Of a stretch of 30,162 nt of DNA, positions 7,958-15,505 are shown one piece after another; position 1 is the first letter of the stretch, and each line of letters begins with the position of its first letter. The position numbers and the translations under genes were made by a program. This DNA is from Acidimicrobiaceae bacterium UBA7830 (GTDB lineage Bacteria > Actinomycetota > Acidimicrobiia > Acidimicrobiales > Ilumatobacteraceae): NCBI GenBank assembly GCA_002501485.1, contig DLTS01000081.1, forward strand, positions 921 to 31,082, read 5' to 3'. The notes beneath the pieces are model-generated. The model made no database searches and was not told where the DNA came from. It saw only the letters and a list, made by a program, of their open reading frames with translations.

Positions 7958-7985
7958 AAAACCGAAAATGCCGCCCAAGGGCGGC
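7958..7985 (-). terminator. Intrinsic terminator in the cimA leader (attenuator)
   Basis: On the minus strand, GCCGCC (7985-7980) and GGCGGC (7975-7970) form a GC-only stem closed by CTTG, followed by ATTTTCGGTTTT (7969-7958). It lies between the Ile-rich leader peptide and cimA, the position of an attenuator terminator. Confidence 0.65.
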
Positions 7986-7990
7986 AAAAC

Positions 7991-8010
7991 GAGCACACGA
8001 TGAAGTGCTC
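7991..8010 (-). promoter_or_regulatory. Leader hairpin between Ile-leader stop and terminator
   Basis: GAGCAC (8010-8005) pairs with GTGCTC (7996-7991) across an 8-nt loop. It begins directly after the leader-peptide stop codon, so a ribosome finishing the peptide would cover its 5' arm. It is a candidate pause or protector hairpin. Confidence 0.5.
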
Positions 8011-8011
8011 T

Positions 8012-8050
8012 CTAGCAAATAATAATTTCGGCGTTGATTTGACGAATCAT
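8012..8050 (-). CDS. Ile-rich leader peptide of cimA
   Basis: This 12-codon reading frame encodes MIRQINAEIIIC and ends in TAG at 8014-8012. Five of 12 residues are Ile, including three consecutive ATT codons just before the stop. The ATG lies 7 nt after a strong -10 element, so it should be translated from the first nucleotides of the transcript. An in-frame ATG at 8059 would lie within the -10 element and is not expected to be transcribed. A hairpin and an intrinsic terminator follow before cimA. By analogy with ilv and leu leaders in other bacteria, slow translation of the Ile codons when charged tRNA-Ile is scarce would favour read-through. Confidence 0.7.
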   Translation of the reverse strand: MIRQINAEIIIC

Positions 8051-8057
8051 TACCTCC

Positions 8058-8086
8058 ATTAAATCCGGCGCAGATGTCATCGTCAA
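8058..8086 (-). promoter_or_regulatory. Promoter of the cimA leader transcript
   Basis: TTGACG (8086-8081), a 17-nt spacer, and TTTAAT (8063-8058): each hexamer matches the sigma-70-type consensus at 5 of 6 positions with ideal spacing. The predicted start is A at 8051 or 8050, the first base of the leader-peptide ATG or one base before it. Confidence 0.75.
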
Positions 8087-8126
8087 CTTCTCATCAATGA
8101 TCCAGTACGAAACGACACGCCCGAAC

Positions 8127-8178
8127 TGTGGATAACCAGTGGAAAAGCCTCGCTGCCCTGTGGATCACTTGCGGATAA
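8127..8178 (+). other. Cluster of three DnaA-box-like 9-mers
   Basis: TGTGGATAA (8127-8135, the exact complement of TTATCCACA), TGTGGATCA (8159-8167) and TGCGGATAA (8170-8178) lie on one strand, each of the last two with one mismatch. Starts are 32 and 11 nt apart, close to three turns and one turn of the helix. They occupy the otherwise empty interval between the cimA promoter and the ureohydrolase gene. Apart from these and the promoters, I see nothing else in 8087-8251. Confidence 0.5.
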
Positions 8179-8251
8179 CCGAAACTATCGCCGCGCCATC
8201 TCCCCTACCCCAACAACCTCAGCGGCAACGCCGCCGCACCGCTCTACCAAC

Positions 8252-8257
8252 TACCCT
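8252..8257 (+). promoter_or_regulatory. -10 element for the ureohydrolase gene, predicted leaderless
   Basis: TACCCT ends 6 nt before the ATG at 8264, and there is no Shine-Dalgarno. No clear -35 is visible. Confidence 0.4.
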
Positions 8258-8263
8258 CTTGCT

Positions 8264-9280
8264 ATGAGCGACGAATTGCCGAATCGAGACGAACTCTTGA
8301 GCCCAGGGATGCGCGAACAGCTCGACCTCGGCTACGTCTTTGGCGGTTTGTCCACGTTCGCGCAACAACCCTTTGTTCCAGATCTTGAAGACCTCGACCG
8401 ATGGAAGCCCGACGTCGCCATCGTGGGTGCCCCATTCGACATCGGCACCACCAATCGTCCCGGAGCGCGGTTCGGGCCCCGTTCGATCAGAACATCGGCC
8501 TACGAATCAGGCACCTACCACATCGATCTTGACCTTGAGATTTTCGATCACCTCACCGTTGTCGACGCCGGTGACGCCCATTGCCCTCACGGTGATACCG
8601 ACAGAAGCCTCGCCAACATCCGCCACCGGGTGCACGAGATTGCCCGACGCGGCATCATCCCCATCACACTCGGAGGTGACCACACCATCACTTGGCCAGC
8701 TGCCACTGCGGTCGCTGATGTCCATGGGTACGGCAACGTGGGCATCGTTCATTTCGACGCTCACGCTGACACTGCGGACGTCATCGACGGCAACCTTGCG
8801 AGCCACGGCACTCCAATGCGCAGGCTGATCGAGTCGGGGGCAATTCCTGGCGACCGTTTCGTGCAGGTCGGTCTCCGCGGCTACTGGCCTCCTGCAGAAA
8901 CATTCGACTGGATGCGGGAGCAGGGCATGGTGTGGCACACGATGCAAGAAATCTGGGATCGCGGTTTTAAAGCCGTGATGGACAACGCAGTGAGCGAAGC
9001 ACTAGCGACTGCTGACCATCTCTATATCTCTGTCGATGTCGACAGCCTCGACCCCTCATTCGCACCAGGCACAGGTACACCTGAGCCCGGGGGAATTGCG
9101 ACCAGCGACATTCTTCGAATCGTTCGTCAACTCGCGCGGGAGCACAATGTCGTTGGAATGGATGTCGTTGAAGTCGCACCGGCCTACGACGTCAGTGAAC
9201 TCACAGTAAATGTCGCTCACCGACTCGTCATGGAGGCGCTCGGAGGAATCGCAGCGCGGCGTCGAGATCTCTGCCGGTAA
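8264..9280 (+). CDS. Ureohydrolase (agmatinase/arginase family)
   Basis: This 338-residue Mn-dependent hydrolase of a guanidino compound would release urea. All metal-binding blocks are present: GGDHTITWP (about 139-147), HFDAHADTAD (about 162-171) and SVDVDSLDP (about 252-260) followed by GTGTPEPGG. The N-terminal GAPFDIGTTNRPGARFGP segment is typical of the agmatinase (SpeB) branch. Substrates in this branch include agmatine, guanidinobutyrate, guanidinopropionate, proclavaminate and guanidine, and sequence alone does not decide. No ornithine, polyamine or nickel genes are nearby. It is followed 40 nt later by a nucleoside hydrolase on the same strand. Confidence 0.9.
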   Translation: MSDELPNRDELLSPGMREQLDLGYVFGGLSTFAQQPFVPDLEDLDRWKPDVAIVGAPFDIGTTNRPGARFGPRSIRTSAYESGTYHIDLDLEIFDHLTVVDAGDAHCPHGDTDRSLANIRHRVHEIARRGIIPITLGGDHTITWPAATAVADVHGYGNVGIVHFDAHADTADVIDGNLASHGTPMRRLIESGAIPGDRFVQVGLRGYWPPAETFDWMREQGMVWHTMQEIWDRGFKAVMDNAVSEALATADHLYISVDVDSLDPSFAPGTGTPEPGGIATSDILRIVRQLAREHNVVGMDVVEVAPAYDVSELTVNVAHRLVMEALGGIAARRRDLCR

Positions 9281-9320
9281 CTGCTGAAACCGATGATCTT
9301 CTCGCGTAGAGTCGCATCCG

Positions 9321-10259
9321 ATGTCAACTTTGCGCCCGTTCTTCATTGACACCGACACTGCAAGTGATGATGCCGTCGCCCTCGTGATGGCCTTTGCACG
9401 AGACGATATCAACATTGTTGGTATCGGTGTCGTCGCAGGCAATGTCCCGCTTTCATCGGCCCTGCAAAATGCGCTCTACACAAGAGAGCTCTGCGGCCGC
9501 ACCGATGTGCCGGTATTCGCCGGCGCAGATCGCCCACTCATATACGAACTCGGCACCGCCCAGCACGTGCACGGCAACGACGGCATGGGTGACATCGGAC
9601 TGCCGCTCACCGGTCGCACTCCGAACGATGGCCACGCCGTCGACGCACTCTTTGAGGCATCGAATGAATACGCCGGCGAGCTCACCCTTGTCACCCTCGG
9701 CCCCCTAACCAACATTGCGCTCGCAATCCAGAGAGACCCCTCGATAGCCGACAGAATTTCGCGTGTCGTCCTCATGGGGGCAGCAGCCGATCACATCGGC
9801 AATGTAAATCCTGTCGCTGAGTTCAATATGTGGGTTGACCCCCATGCTGTTCAGATCGTCCTGGAGTCTGGTCTGCCCCTTGAGTTCGTCGGCTGGGATG
9901 TTTCGCGACGCGACGCAGTCATCGTTCCCGAGGAAGCCAACCGTCTGCGAAGCATCGGAACTCCACGCGCCGAATTCACCATCGATATCCAACGAATCGT
10001 GGCCGAATACTGTGCGCGAGATACAAAACTTGCCGGCTTTGATATGCCCGACCCGATTGCTATGGCATATGCAATTGATCCATCAATTGCAACACAGACG
10101 CGTCATCTCAACCTTGTCGCCGAATGTGCCGAAGGCCCAACGAGAGGCATGGTGGTCATGGACCTTCTCGGTTTCACAGGGAGGGAGCCGAACGCCGTGG
10201 TGGTGACGCACGCCGATCACTCGGCATTTATCAGACAGCTTGAAGCAGCGATCTCGTAA
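9321..10259 (+). CDS. Nucleoside hydrolase (IunH/RihA-C family)
   Basis: This 312-residue Ca2+-dependent N-ribohydrolase splits nucleosides into base and ribose. The N-terminal Asp cluster that binds calcium and ribose is present as DTDTASDD (about residues 10-17; most relatives have DTDPGxDD). GNDGMGD (about 83-89), the VLMGAA strand, the NPVAEFNMWVDP substrate loop and a late Asp in FDMPDPIAMAY are also there. The base preference is not decidable. A TAGAGT hexamer lies 8 nt before the ATG, so it may have its own short-leader promoter or be co-transcribed with the ureohydrolase gene. Together the two could salvage nitrogen and ribose. Confidence 0.9.
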   Translation: MSTLRPFFIDTDTASDDAVALVMAFARDDINIVGIGVVAGNVPLSSALQNALYTRELCGRTDVPVFAGADRPLIYELGTAQHVHGNDGMGDIGLPLTGRTPNDGHAVDALFEASNEYAGELTLVTLGPLTNIALAIQRDPSIADRISRVVLMGAAADHIGNVNPVAEFNMWVDPHAVQIVLESGLPLEFVGWDVSRRDAVIVPEEANRLRSIGTPRAEFTIDIQRIVAEYCARDTKLAGFDMPDPIAMAYAIDPSIATQTRHLNLVAECAEGPTRGMVVMDLLGFTGREPNAVVVTHADHSAFIRQLEAAIS

Positions 10260-10295
10260 TCTGGCCGGGTGCCAACGCAGCGGCTGGCGTATTCA

Positions 10296-11213
10296 TCAAC
10301 CGACGAGTTCGCACCAGTGCCGGTAACGGTCGACCTTGCCCCGAACTGCGTCGCCGTAGGTCTCTGCAATTGCCCGTGTCATTGGACCTGGGCACGGGAT
10401 CTCTCTGTCATCAACAGAGTTCACCGATGACACTTCTGCAGCGGTCCCGACGACAAATGCTTCCTCAGCGATGTAGAGGTCGCTCCGCGCCAGATTGTCG
10501 GTGCGTGCTTCAAACCCGAGATCTGCGGCAATTGTCATCACCGAGTTCTGTGTGATCCCTTCGAGGGCACCGGCAGACAATGGCGGTGTCAGCAATTTTC
10601 CATGGCGAGCCACAAAGAGGTTTTCACCAGAGCACTCTGCAACCAGTCCGTTCGGTGCCAACATCACGGCCTCGTCGTAGCCAGCCTGAAGTGCCTCGAC
10701 TTTTGCCAGCGATGAATTCACATAGTTGCCTGTGGTCTTTGCGGCTGGTGGCATCGTGTTGTGATCGTGTCGAGTCCAAGAAGATGTCTTCAGGCGAACG
10801 CCCTTCTCCACTGCGTCGTCACCCAGATAGGCGCCCCACGGCCAGCAGGCAATCGCAACGTCGACAGTGCACGGAAGAGTGTTCAGCCCCATTTCGCCGT
10901 ACCCGAGGTAAGCAATCGGTCTGATGTAACACGAATCGAGGCCCGTTGAGGCCACCGTCTCTTTCGTAGCAGTAATGAGATCTTCCACCGAATACGGCAT
11001 CGGCATACCAAGAATTTTCGCCGAGTTATGTAAACGCTCAATGTGCTCGGTCAACCGGAACACCGCAGGTCCGTCGGCGGTCTCGTAGGCGCGAATGCCC
11101 TCGAATACACCCATCCCGTAATGAAGCGTGTGGGTGAGGATGTGCACGTTCGCATCTGCCCAGTCGACGAGCGAGCCATTCATCCAGATTTTCGGTGTTG
11201 CGGTAATGGGCAT
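10296..11213 (-). CDS. ilvE: Branched-chain amino acid aminotransferase
   Basis: This 305-residue class IV PLP enzyme catalyses the last step of Leu, Ile and Val synthesis, using glutamate as amino donor. The PLP Lys is in PPAAKTTGNYVNS (about residue 158). ECSGENLF (about 193-200), GALEGITQNSVM and the late FVVGTAAEVSSV segment are typical of the IlvE group I family (E. coli type), as is the N-terminal THTLHYGMGVFEGIR. It lies 44 nt after the leuB stop on the same strand, so the two probably form an operon. Confidence 0.95.
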   Translation of the reverse strand: MPITATPKIWMNGSLVDWADANVHILTHTLHYGMGVFEGIRAYETADGPAVFRLTEHIERLHNSAKILGMPMPYSVEDLITATKETVASTGLDSCYIRPIAYLGYGEMGLNTLPCTVDVAIACWPWGAYLGDDAVEKGVRLKTSSWTRHDHNTMPPAAKTTGNYVNSSLAKVEALQAGYDEAVMLAPNGLVAECSGENLFVARHGKLLTPPLSAGALEGITQNSVMTIAADLGFEARTDNLARSDLYIAEEAFVVGTAAEVSSVNSVDDREIPCPGPMTRAIAETYGDAVRGKVDRYRHWCELVG

Positions 11214-11257
11214 TTCAGCAGTCTTTCAAACGTTGCAACTGGGATTCGGAGTTTCGC

Positions 11258-12250
11258 TCAAGACGAAACGCGTGAGGCGATCATGTCACCGATCGCAATG
11301 GTTCCCTCAGTCGGAACCTCAGCGCATGCCGCTTCGATACGGCGCGCCGCATCGGCCTCACCAAGGAAGTCAAGCATTAGAGCGGCTGAGAGTACGGCCG
11401 CTGTTGGGTTCGCAACGCCGGTTCCTGCGATGTCGGGAGCGGATCCGTGCACTGGCTCAAACATTGACGGTCCAGTCCGTGAGGGGTTGAGGTTTGCCGA
11501 TGACGCAAGGCCGATACCACCAGAAACGGCTCCGCCTAGGTCGGTGAGAATGTCGCCGAACAGGTTGTCGGTTACGACAACGTCGTAACGATGCGGGTCC
11601 TGCACGAAGTAAATGCATGCGGCATCAACATGGTTGTACGCAGTTTCGATCTGCGGATACTCCGATGCCACCGCATTGAAGGTGCGTTCCCAGAGGTCGC
11701 CTGAAAACGTCAGCACATTTGTTTTATGCACGAGGGTCACATGTTTGCGCTCGCGCTGCATTGCAAGTTCAAATGCGTAACGCACGCAACGTTCAACACC
11801 AAGCCGAGTGTTCACAGAGCCCTGCGTTGCCACCTCATTGGCGGTTCCCTTTCGAAGCACACCGCCTTCACCGACATAGGGTCCTTCGGTGTTCTCGCGG
11901 ATCACCACGAAATCATGCGGGCGGCTGTGGCCGGGCGCAGTGCCGATAAATGGGCGCTGATTCACGTAAAGGTCAAGTTCAAACCGCATCTTCAGCAACA
12001 GACCTCGCTCGATGACTCCGGGCGGAACCCGAGGGTCGCCCACTGCGCCAAGAAGGATCGCATCGAAGGCGCGCAGTGCTTCGAGGGTATCGTCTGAGAG
12101 AATTTCGCCATCATTGAGATACCGAGCGCCACCCAACTCAAATTCGACGGTATCGATTTCAACACCTGAAGCTCGGACGACTTTCAGGGCCTCGGCGGTG
12201 ACCTCCGGGCCGATACCGTCTCCCCCAACTACTGCGATGCGATAAGCCAT
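11258..12250 (-). CDS. leuB: 3-isopropylmalate dehydrogenase
   Basis: LeuB oxidises and decarboxylates 3-isopropylmalate with NAD in leucine synthesis, and probably acts on 3-methylmalate in the citramalate route. The 330-residue length suits the short actinobacterial form. Visible motifs are GGDGIGPEV (9-17), IRENTEGPYVGEGG (substrate loop), the catalytic Lys in HKTNVL and the metal-binding VVTDNLFGDILTDLGG. It is the first gene of a leuB-ilvE pair. TAGCCT sits 6 nt before the ATG with no Shine-Dalgarno. I looked for, and did not find, a Leu-rich leader peptide upstream. Confidence 0.95.
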   Translation of the reverse strand: MAYRIAVVGGDGIGPEVTAEALKVVRASGVEIDTVEFELGGARYLNDGEILSDDTLEALRAFDAILLGAVGDPRVPPGVIERGLLLKMRFELDLYVNQRPFIGTAPGHSRPHDFVVIRENTEGPYVGEGGVLRKGTANEVATQGSVNTRLGVERCVRYAFELAMQRERKHVTLVHKTNVLTFSGDLWERTFNAVASEYPQIETAYNHVDAACIYFVQDPHRYDVVVTDNLFGDILTDLGGAVSGGIGLASSANLNPSRTGPSMFEPVHGSAPDIAGTGVANPTAAVLSAALMLDFLGEADAARRIEAACAEVPTEGTIAIGDMIASRVSS

Positions 12251-12256
12251 AAGAGC

Positions 12257-12262
12257 AGGCTA
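12257..12262 (-). promoter_or_regulatory. -10 element for leuB, predicted leaderless
   Basis: TAGCCT ends 6 nt before the leuB ATG. No clear -35 is visible. Confidence 0.4.
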
Positions 12263-12408
12263 CGGGCCGTGAAAGCGCTTTGGCCGATTTCGAATCGTTG
12301 CGGACCTCCTGCTAGCCAGACGAACTAACGAAAAGCCCACGTCACTGCAGAGCGCGCACGCCTGAGAGCCTTCAACTGTATACGCAAGCGTCGGTTGACT
12401 TTCGATGG

Positions 12409-12621
12409 TCAATCACAGAACTCCATGGGCTGAACCCATGTGATTGATCCATCGTCGTACAGAATTCCCTTAATCGGACGCGAACCCATCTCTGGTGGTC
12501 TGCACACCTCTTGCAAAACCTTTGGCTCCGAATCGTCGACAACTGTGATCGATCCGCCACAACCCGACAAAAGACTGGCTGTGATGGCCGAAAGCACAAC
12601 TACTGCGACTGGGATCCGCAT
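12409..12621 (-). CDS. Small putative lipoprotein
   Basis: This 70-residue protein has a signal peptide (MRIPVAVVVL, then hydrophobic residues) ending in the lipobox LLSGC, with Cys 21 the predicted lipid-modified residue. The mature part is about 50 residues, with VCRPPEMGS, GILYDDGSITWVQPM and a terminal FCD; two Cys residues could form a disulfide. The family is not recognised. I chose the start at 12621 because it gives a standard lipoprotein signal; an in-frame start at 12654 would add 11 residues. It stands alone between leuB and greA. Confidence 0.65.
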   Translation of the reverse strand: MRIPVAVVVLSAITASLLSGCGGSITVVDDSEPKVLQEVCRPPEMGSRPIKGILYDDGSITWVQPMEFCD

Positions 12622-12708
12622 GGACTTTAGTATTCCAGATGAGCGTTCTCGCATGCGGCTCTCAAGGGTTCTGCGCTAACTCGCAATAACGAGCATTCGA
12701 CACTCGGG

Positions 12709-12714
12709 TATCGT
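12709..12714 (+). promoter_or_regulatory. -10 element for greA, predicted leaderless
   Basis: TATCGT ends 6 nt before the greA ATG. The spacer GAGAGG is purine-rich but too close to the ATG for a normal Shine-Dalgarno. The same hexamer drives the leuA leader. Confidence 0.45.
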
Positions 12715-12720
12715 GAGAGG

Positions 12721-13179
12721 ATGAGCGAGCAACTCTCACGAGATGCCTACGAGCGCCTCGAAGCAGAATATGAAGATCTTTCCACCCGCGGTCGAATCGA
12801 AGTCGCCGAAGAAATCGAGCTGGCCCGTGCCGAAGGCGACCTGAAAGAGAACGCCGGGTACCACGCCGCCAAAGACAAACAAGGACACATGGAAGGGCGC
12901 ATCCGGCAACTTGAGCACCTGCTCAAAAACGCGACCGTCGTCGATGGTGCCCGGAAGGTCTTCACCATGATCTACGAGGGCGATGATGCCGACATGGCCG
13001 AACGATTTGTCATCGGCAGCCAAGAAGAGCGAGACGGACTTCCAGCCGATGTCACCATCGTCGGGCCCGGCTCCCCGCTTGGAGATGCACTCGCAGGCAC
13101 ATCATCGCCCGGCCCATTGGAATACGAGGGGCCAAACGGGATGTTACAAGTAGAGATCCTCTCCATCGATAATCTCTAG
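12721..13179 (+). CDS. greA: Transcription elongation factor GreA
   Basis: GreA enters the RNA polymerase secondary channel and stimulates cleavage of backtracked RNA. The 152-residue protein has the N-terminal coiled coil with the acidic tip AEGDLKENAGYHAAKDKQG (about 36-54) and a C-terminal FKBP-like domain (about 80-152) ending in EYEGPNGMLQVEILSI. The length is close to the usual 155-160. It starts 66 bp after the divergent lipoprotein gene region and is followed 12 nt later by an alpha/beta hydrolase gene on the same strand. Confidence 0.93.
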   Translation: MSEQLSRDAYERLEAEYEDLSTRGRIEVAEEIELARAEGDLKENAGYHAAKDKQGHMEGRIRQLEHLLKNATVVDGARKVFTMIYEGDDADMAERFVIGSQEERDGLPADVTIVGPGSPLGDALAGTSSPGPLEYEGPNGMLQVEILSIDNL

Positions 13180-13191
13180 AACCTCCACCGG

Positions 13192-14085
13192 GTGGTGATC
13201 CTCCTGACAACGCTTGACAACGCACAAGAAGCCGAAATACCGGCGCCACCGCTGCCCACGCCAACAACTGTCGACCTCGCAGAGCTCGGCGAACTCCAAG
13301 TTCGTCACGTCCAGGGTCCTGCCGGATCACCGACCGTCGCGCTGATGCACGGGTGGACCGCAAGCGCCGACATCAATTACTTCACGGCCTACGAGATGCT
13401 CTCCCAGCATTTCTCGGTGCTTGCCTTCGACCAACGAGGACACGGAACCGGTCTACGCACGAAAAAGTCGTTCCGTCTCGAAGATTGCGCCGATGACGTC
13501 ATCCGTGTCGCCGATGCGCTCGGCATCGACGAACTAATCGGGGTCGGGTACTCAATGGGTGGCACGATCGCTCAACTCTTGTGGAAGCAGCACCCAACCC
13601 GAGTCATCGGCCTCGTCTTATGCGCAACCGCTCCATATTTTTCGGAACGACGAGAAGAGCGCCTAAGCTTTATGGGGCTCAACGGCCTCGCAACCCTTGC
13701 CCGACTCACCCCCGGCCAAGCCCGAGACTGGTTCAGTGAACAGTTCTATCTGCAGCGCAAATCAGAATCGTGGGGGCCATGGGCGGTTGCTCAGGCCGCT
13801 CAACACGACTGGCGCATGGTGCTCGAAGCTGGGCACGCTGTTGGGCAGTTCTCATCTCTCGAATGGGCGCACACGGTTGATGTTCCGACTGCAATCATCG
13901 TCACCCTTGATGATCCGGTAGTTCCGACATCGCGTCAGATCAAACTGCTTGAACTCATCCCTCAAGCCGAGGTGTTCCGAGTAAAGGGTGAGCACGATGC
14001 CATCGTCGCTCAAGCTGATCGATTTGTCCCGACACTCGTTCGATCCATCGACAACGTCGCACGACGCTCGAACAACACACCATGA
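13192..14085 (+). CDS. Alpha/beta hydrolase
   Basis: This 297-residue alpha/beta-fold hydrolase has an oxyanion-region HGW (53-55), the nucleophile elbow GYSMGG with Ser 121, an acid candidate in VTLDDPVVP (about 242-250) and a late His in KGEHDAI (about 265). No signal peptide is seen. The substrate is unknown; esterase, lipase or acyltransferase roles are all possible. I used GTG at 13192, 12 nt after greA; a slightly later start is possible because the first 25 residues are not conserved-looking. The 3' end overlaps the AarF-like gene by 4 nt (ATGA), so the two are probably coupled. Confidence 0.82.
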   Translation: MVILLTTLDNAQEAEIPAPPLPTPTTVDLAELGELQVRHVQGPAGSPTVALMHGWTASADINYFTAYEMLSQHFSVLAFDQRGHGTGLRTKKSFRLEDCADDVIRVADALGIDELIGVGYSMGGTIAQLLWKQHPTRVIGLVLCATAPYFSERREERLSFMGLNGLATLARLTPGQARDWFSEQFYLQRKSESWGPWAVAQAAQHDWRMVLEAGHAVGQFSSLEWAHTVDVPTAIIVTLDDPVVPTSRQIKLLELIPQAEVFRVKGEHDAIVAQADRFVPTLVRSIDNVARRSNNTP

Positions 14086-15482
14086 GTCGCCCATCTGGGC
14101 CCAACAGCACAAAGTGGGTTGGTCGCTCGGCCCGCGTTGCACGCTTAGGGGCGAAAGTTGGGGTGACTCATCTTGGCACCGCAGCGCGAAAAGTGTTCGC
14201 TGACGCAGAGCGCCGCTCAGAACTGGACACAAAGAAGCAGATCGCAACCGCCCAGCACGTCACCGAAGAACTCGGCCAGATGAAAGGCGCCCTTATGAAG
14301 CTGGGCCAAATGGCGTCGTACCTCGACGATGCCTTGCCTGAACCTCTCAGAGCTGCTCTTGCGACTCTGCAAAATAGTGCGCCTCCGATGAGTGCTGAAC
14401 TTGCAAGTGCAGTGATTGCCGAAGAACTCGGCGCTGCTCCCGATCGGCTGTTCGCTGAGTGGGACCCCACACCGATTGCCGCTGCGTCAATCGGGCAAGT
14501 ACACCGCGCCATCATCATCGACAAAGCGACTGGCGAAGAACGTGCGGTCGCAGTCAAAGTGCAGTACCCGGGAGTTGACACAGCCATCGCCGCTGACCTA
14601 AAAAACGCCAACATTCTCGGCACCATCTTGAAGCAGGGGTTCGGCGGCCTCGATCCAGCCGACATGGTGGAAGAAATCAAAGACCGGCTCACCGAAGAAC
14701 TCGATTACCGCCGTGAAGCGGCCAACCAACAACGCTTTGCCGACTTCTACCGAGGGCACCCGGCCATCTCAATTCCCGACGTCGTGCCGGAGTTCTCCTC
14801 AAGTCGGGTTCTCACTACCGAACTCGTCAGCGGCCATACTTGGAGCGAAGTGCTCGACTGGGATCAAGACGAGCGCGATGCGATCGCTGAAACGATGTTC
14901 CGGTTCGTGTTTCGCAGCCTCTACCGGCTGCGCTCATTCAATGGCGACCCCCACCCTGGGAACTACATCTTCCACCGCAACGGCAAGGTCACCTTCTTAG
15001 ATTTTGGACTCGTCAAAGACTTCACCGTCGATGAAATGGCGACCTTCGAGACGATGGTGCGCCTCGCCGCCGTCGAACACGATGTCCCCGGTTTCCGTAC
15101 CATCCTTGAAGGCGCTGGCATGCTGCAACCTGACGCCCCCGTCGACACCGCTGATGTTGGCACCTATTTCTCTCGGTTTTACGAACCGATTTCTCAGCAC
15201 CGCAACATCACATGGACACCCGAATACGCCTCGGGCATTGTGCGCCACACATTTGACCGCTCTAGCCCTATCTCGCAATATGCGTCAGTTCCGCGCGCAT
15301 TCGTCTTTATTCAGCGTATCAACCTTGGGCTCTATGCACTTCTAGGCGATCTGAACGCCGCCGGCAACTACCGAGCGATCGCTGAAGAGCTATGGCCATT
15401 CATGCAGTCACCTCCGAGCACGCCATTGGGTAAGGCCGAGGCAGAGTGGCTGAAAACTCATGCCGCGAACACAAAGTCGTAA
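14082..15482 (+). CDS. AarF/ABC1/UbiB-family kinase-like protein
   Basis: This 466-residue protein has all the hallmarks of the UbiB/ABC1 atypical kinase family: KLGQMAS (KxGQ motif, about residue 67), the Ala-rich loop AAASIGQVHRA in place of the Gly-rich loop, the VAVKVQYPG lysine, the catalytic NGDPHPGNYIF and the metal-binding LDFGL. The C-terminal region lacks the paired transmembrane helices of UbiB. Family members support quinone or lipid metabolism as ATPases or lipid-acting kinases; the actinobacterial role is uncertain, since menaquinone is the usual quinone there. It is coupled to the upstream alpha/beta hydrolase by a 4-nt overlap. Confidence 0.9.
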   Translation: MSRPSGPNSTKWVGRSARVARLGAKVGVTHLGTAARKVFADAERRSELDTKKQIATAQHVTEELGQMKGALMKLGQMASYLDDALPEPLRAALATLQNSAPPMSAELASAVIAEELGAAPDRLFAEWDPTPIAAASIGQVHRAIIIDKATGEERAVAVKVQYPGVDTAIAADLKNANILGTILKQGFGGLDPADMVEEIKDRLTEELDYRREAANQQRFADFYRGHPAISIPDVVPEFSSSRVLTTELVSGHTWSEVLDWDQDERDAIAETMFRFVFRSLYRLRSFNGDPHPGNYIFHRNGKVTFLDFGLVKDFTVDEMATFETMVRLAAVEHDVPGFRTILEGAGMLQPDAPVDTADVGTYFSRFYEPISQHRNITWTPEYASGIVRHTFDRSSPISQYASVPRAFVFIQRINLGLYALLGDLNAAGNYRAIAEELWPFMQSPPSTPLGKAEAEWLKTHAANTKS

Positions 15483-15492
15483 TCATCGCCGG

Positions 15493-15498
15493 TACGGT
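15493..15498 (+). promoter_or_regulatory. -10 element for the FKBP lipoprotein, predicted leaderless
   Basis: TACGGT ends 7 nt before the ATG at 15506. It supports that start over the in-frame starts at 15446 (inside the upstream gene) and 15527. Confidence 0.4.
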
Positions 15499-15505
15499 CG
15501 ATCTC

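Noticed and set aside
8050..8059. GGAGG as a Shine-Dalgarno for the cimA leader peptide, or the ATG at 8059 as its start
   Set aside because: GGAGG is only 2 nt from the ATG at 8050, and both it and the ATG at 8059 lie upstream of the predicted transcription start.
12251..12408. Search for a leucine leader peptide before leuB
   Set aside because: No short frame rich in Leu, Ile or Val codons and no terminator-like hairpin was found there.
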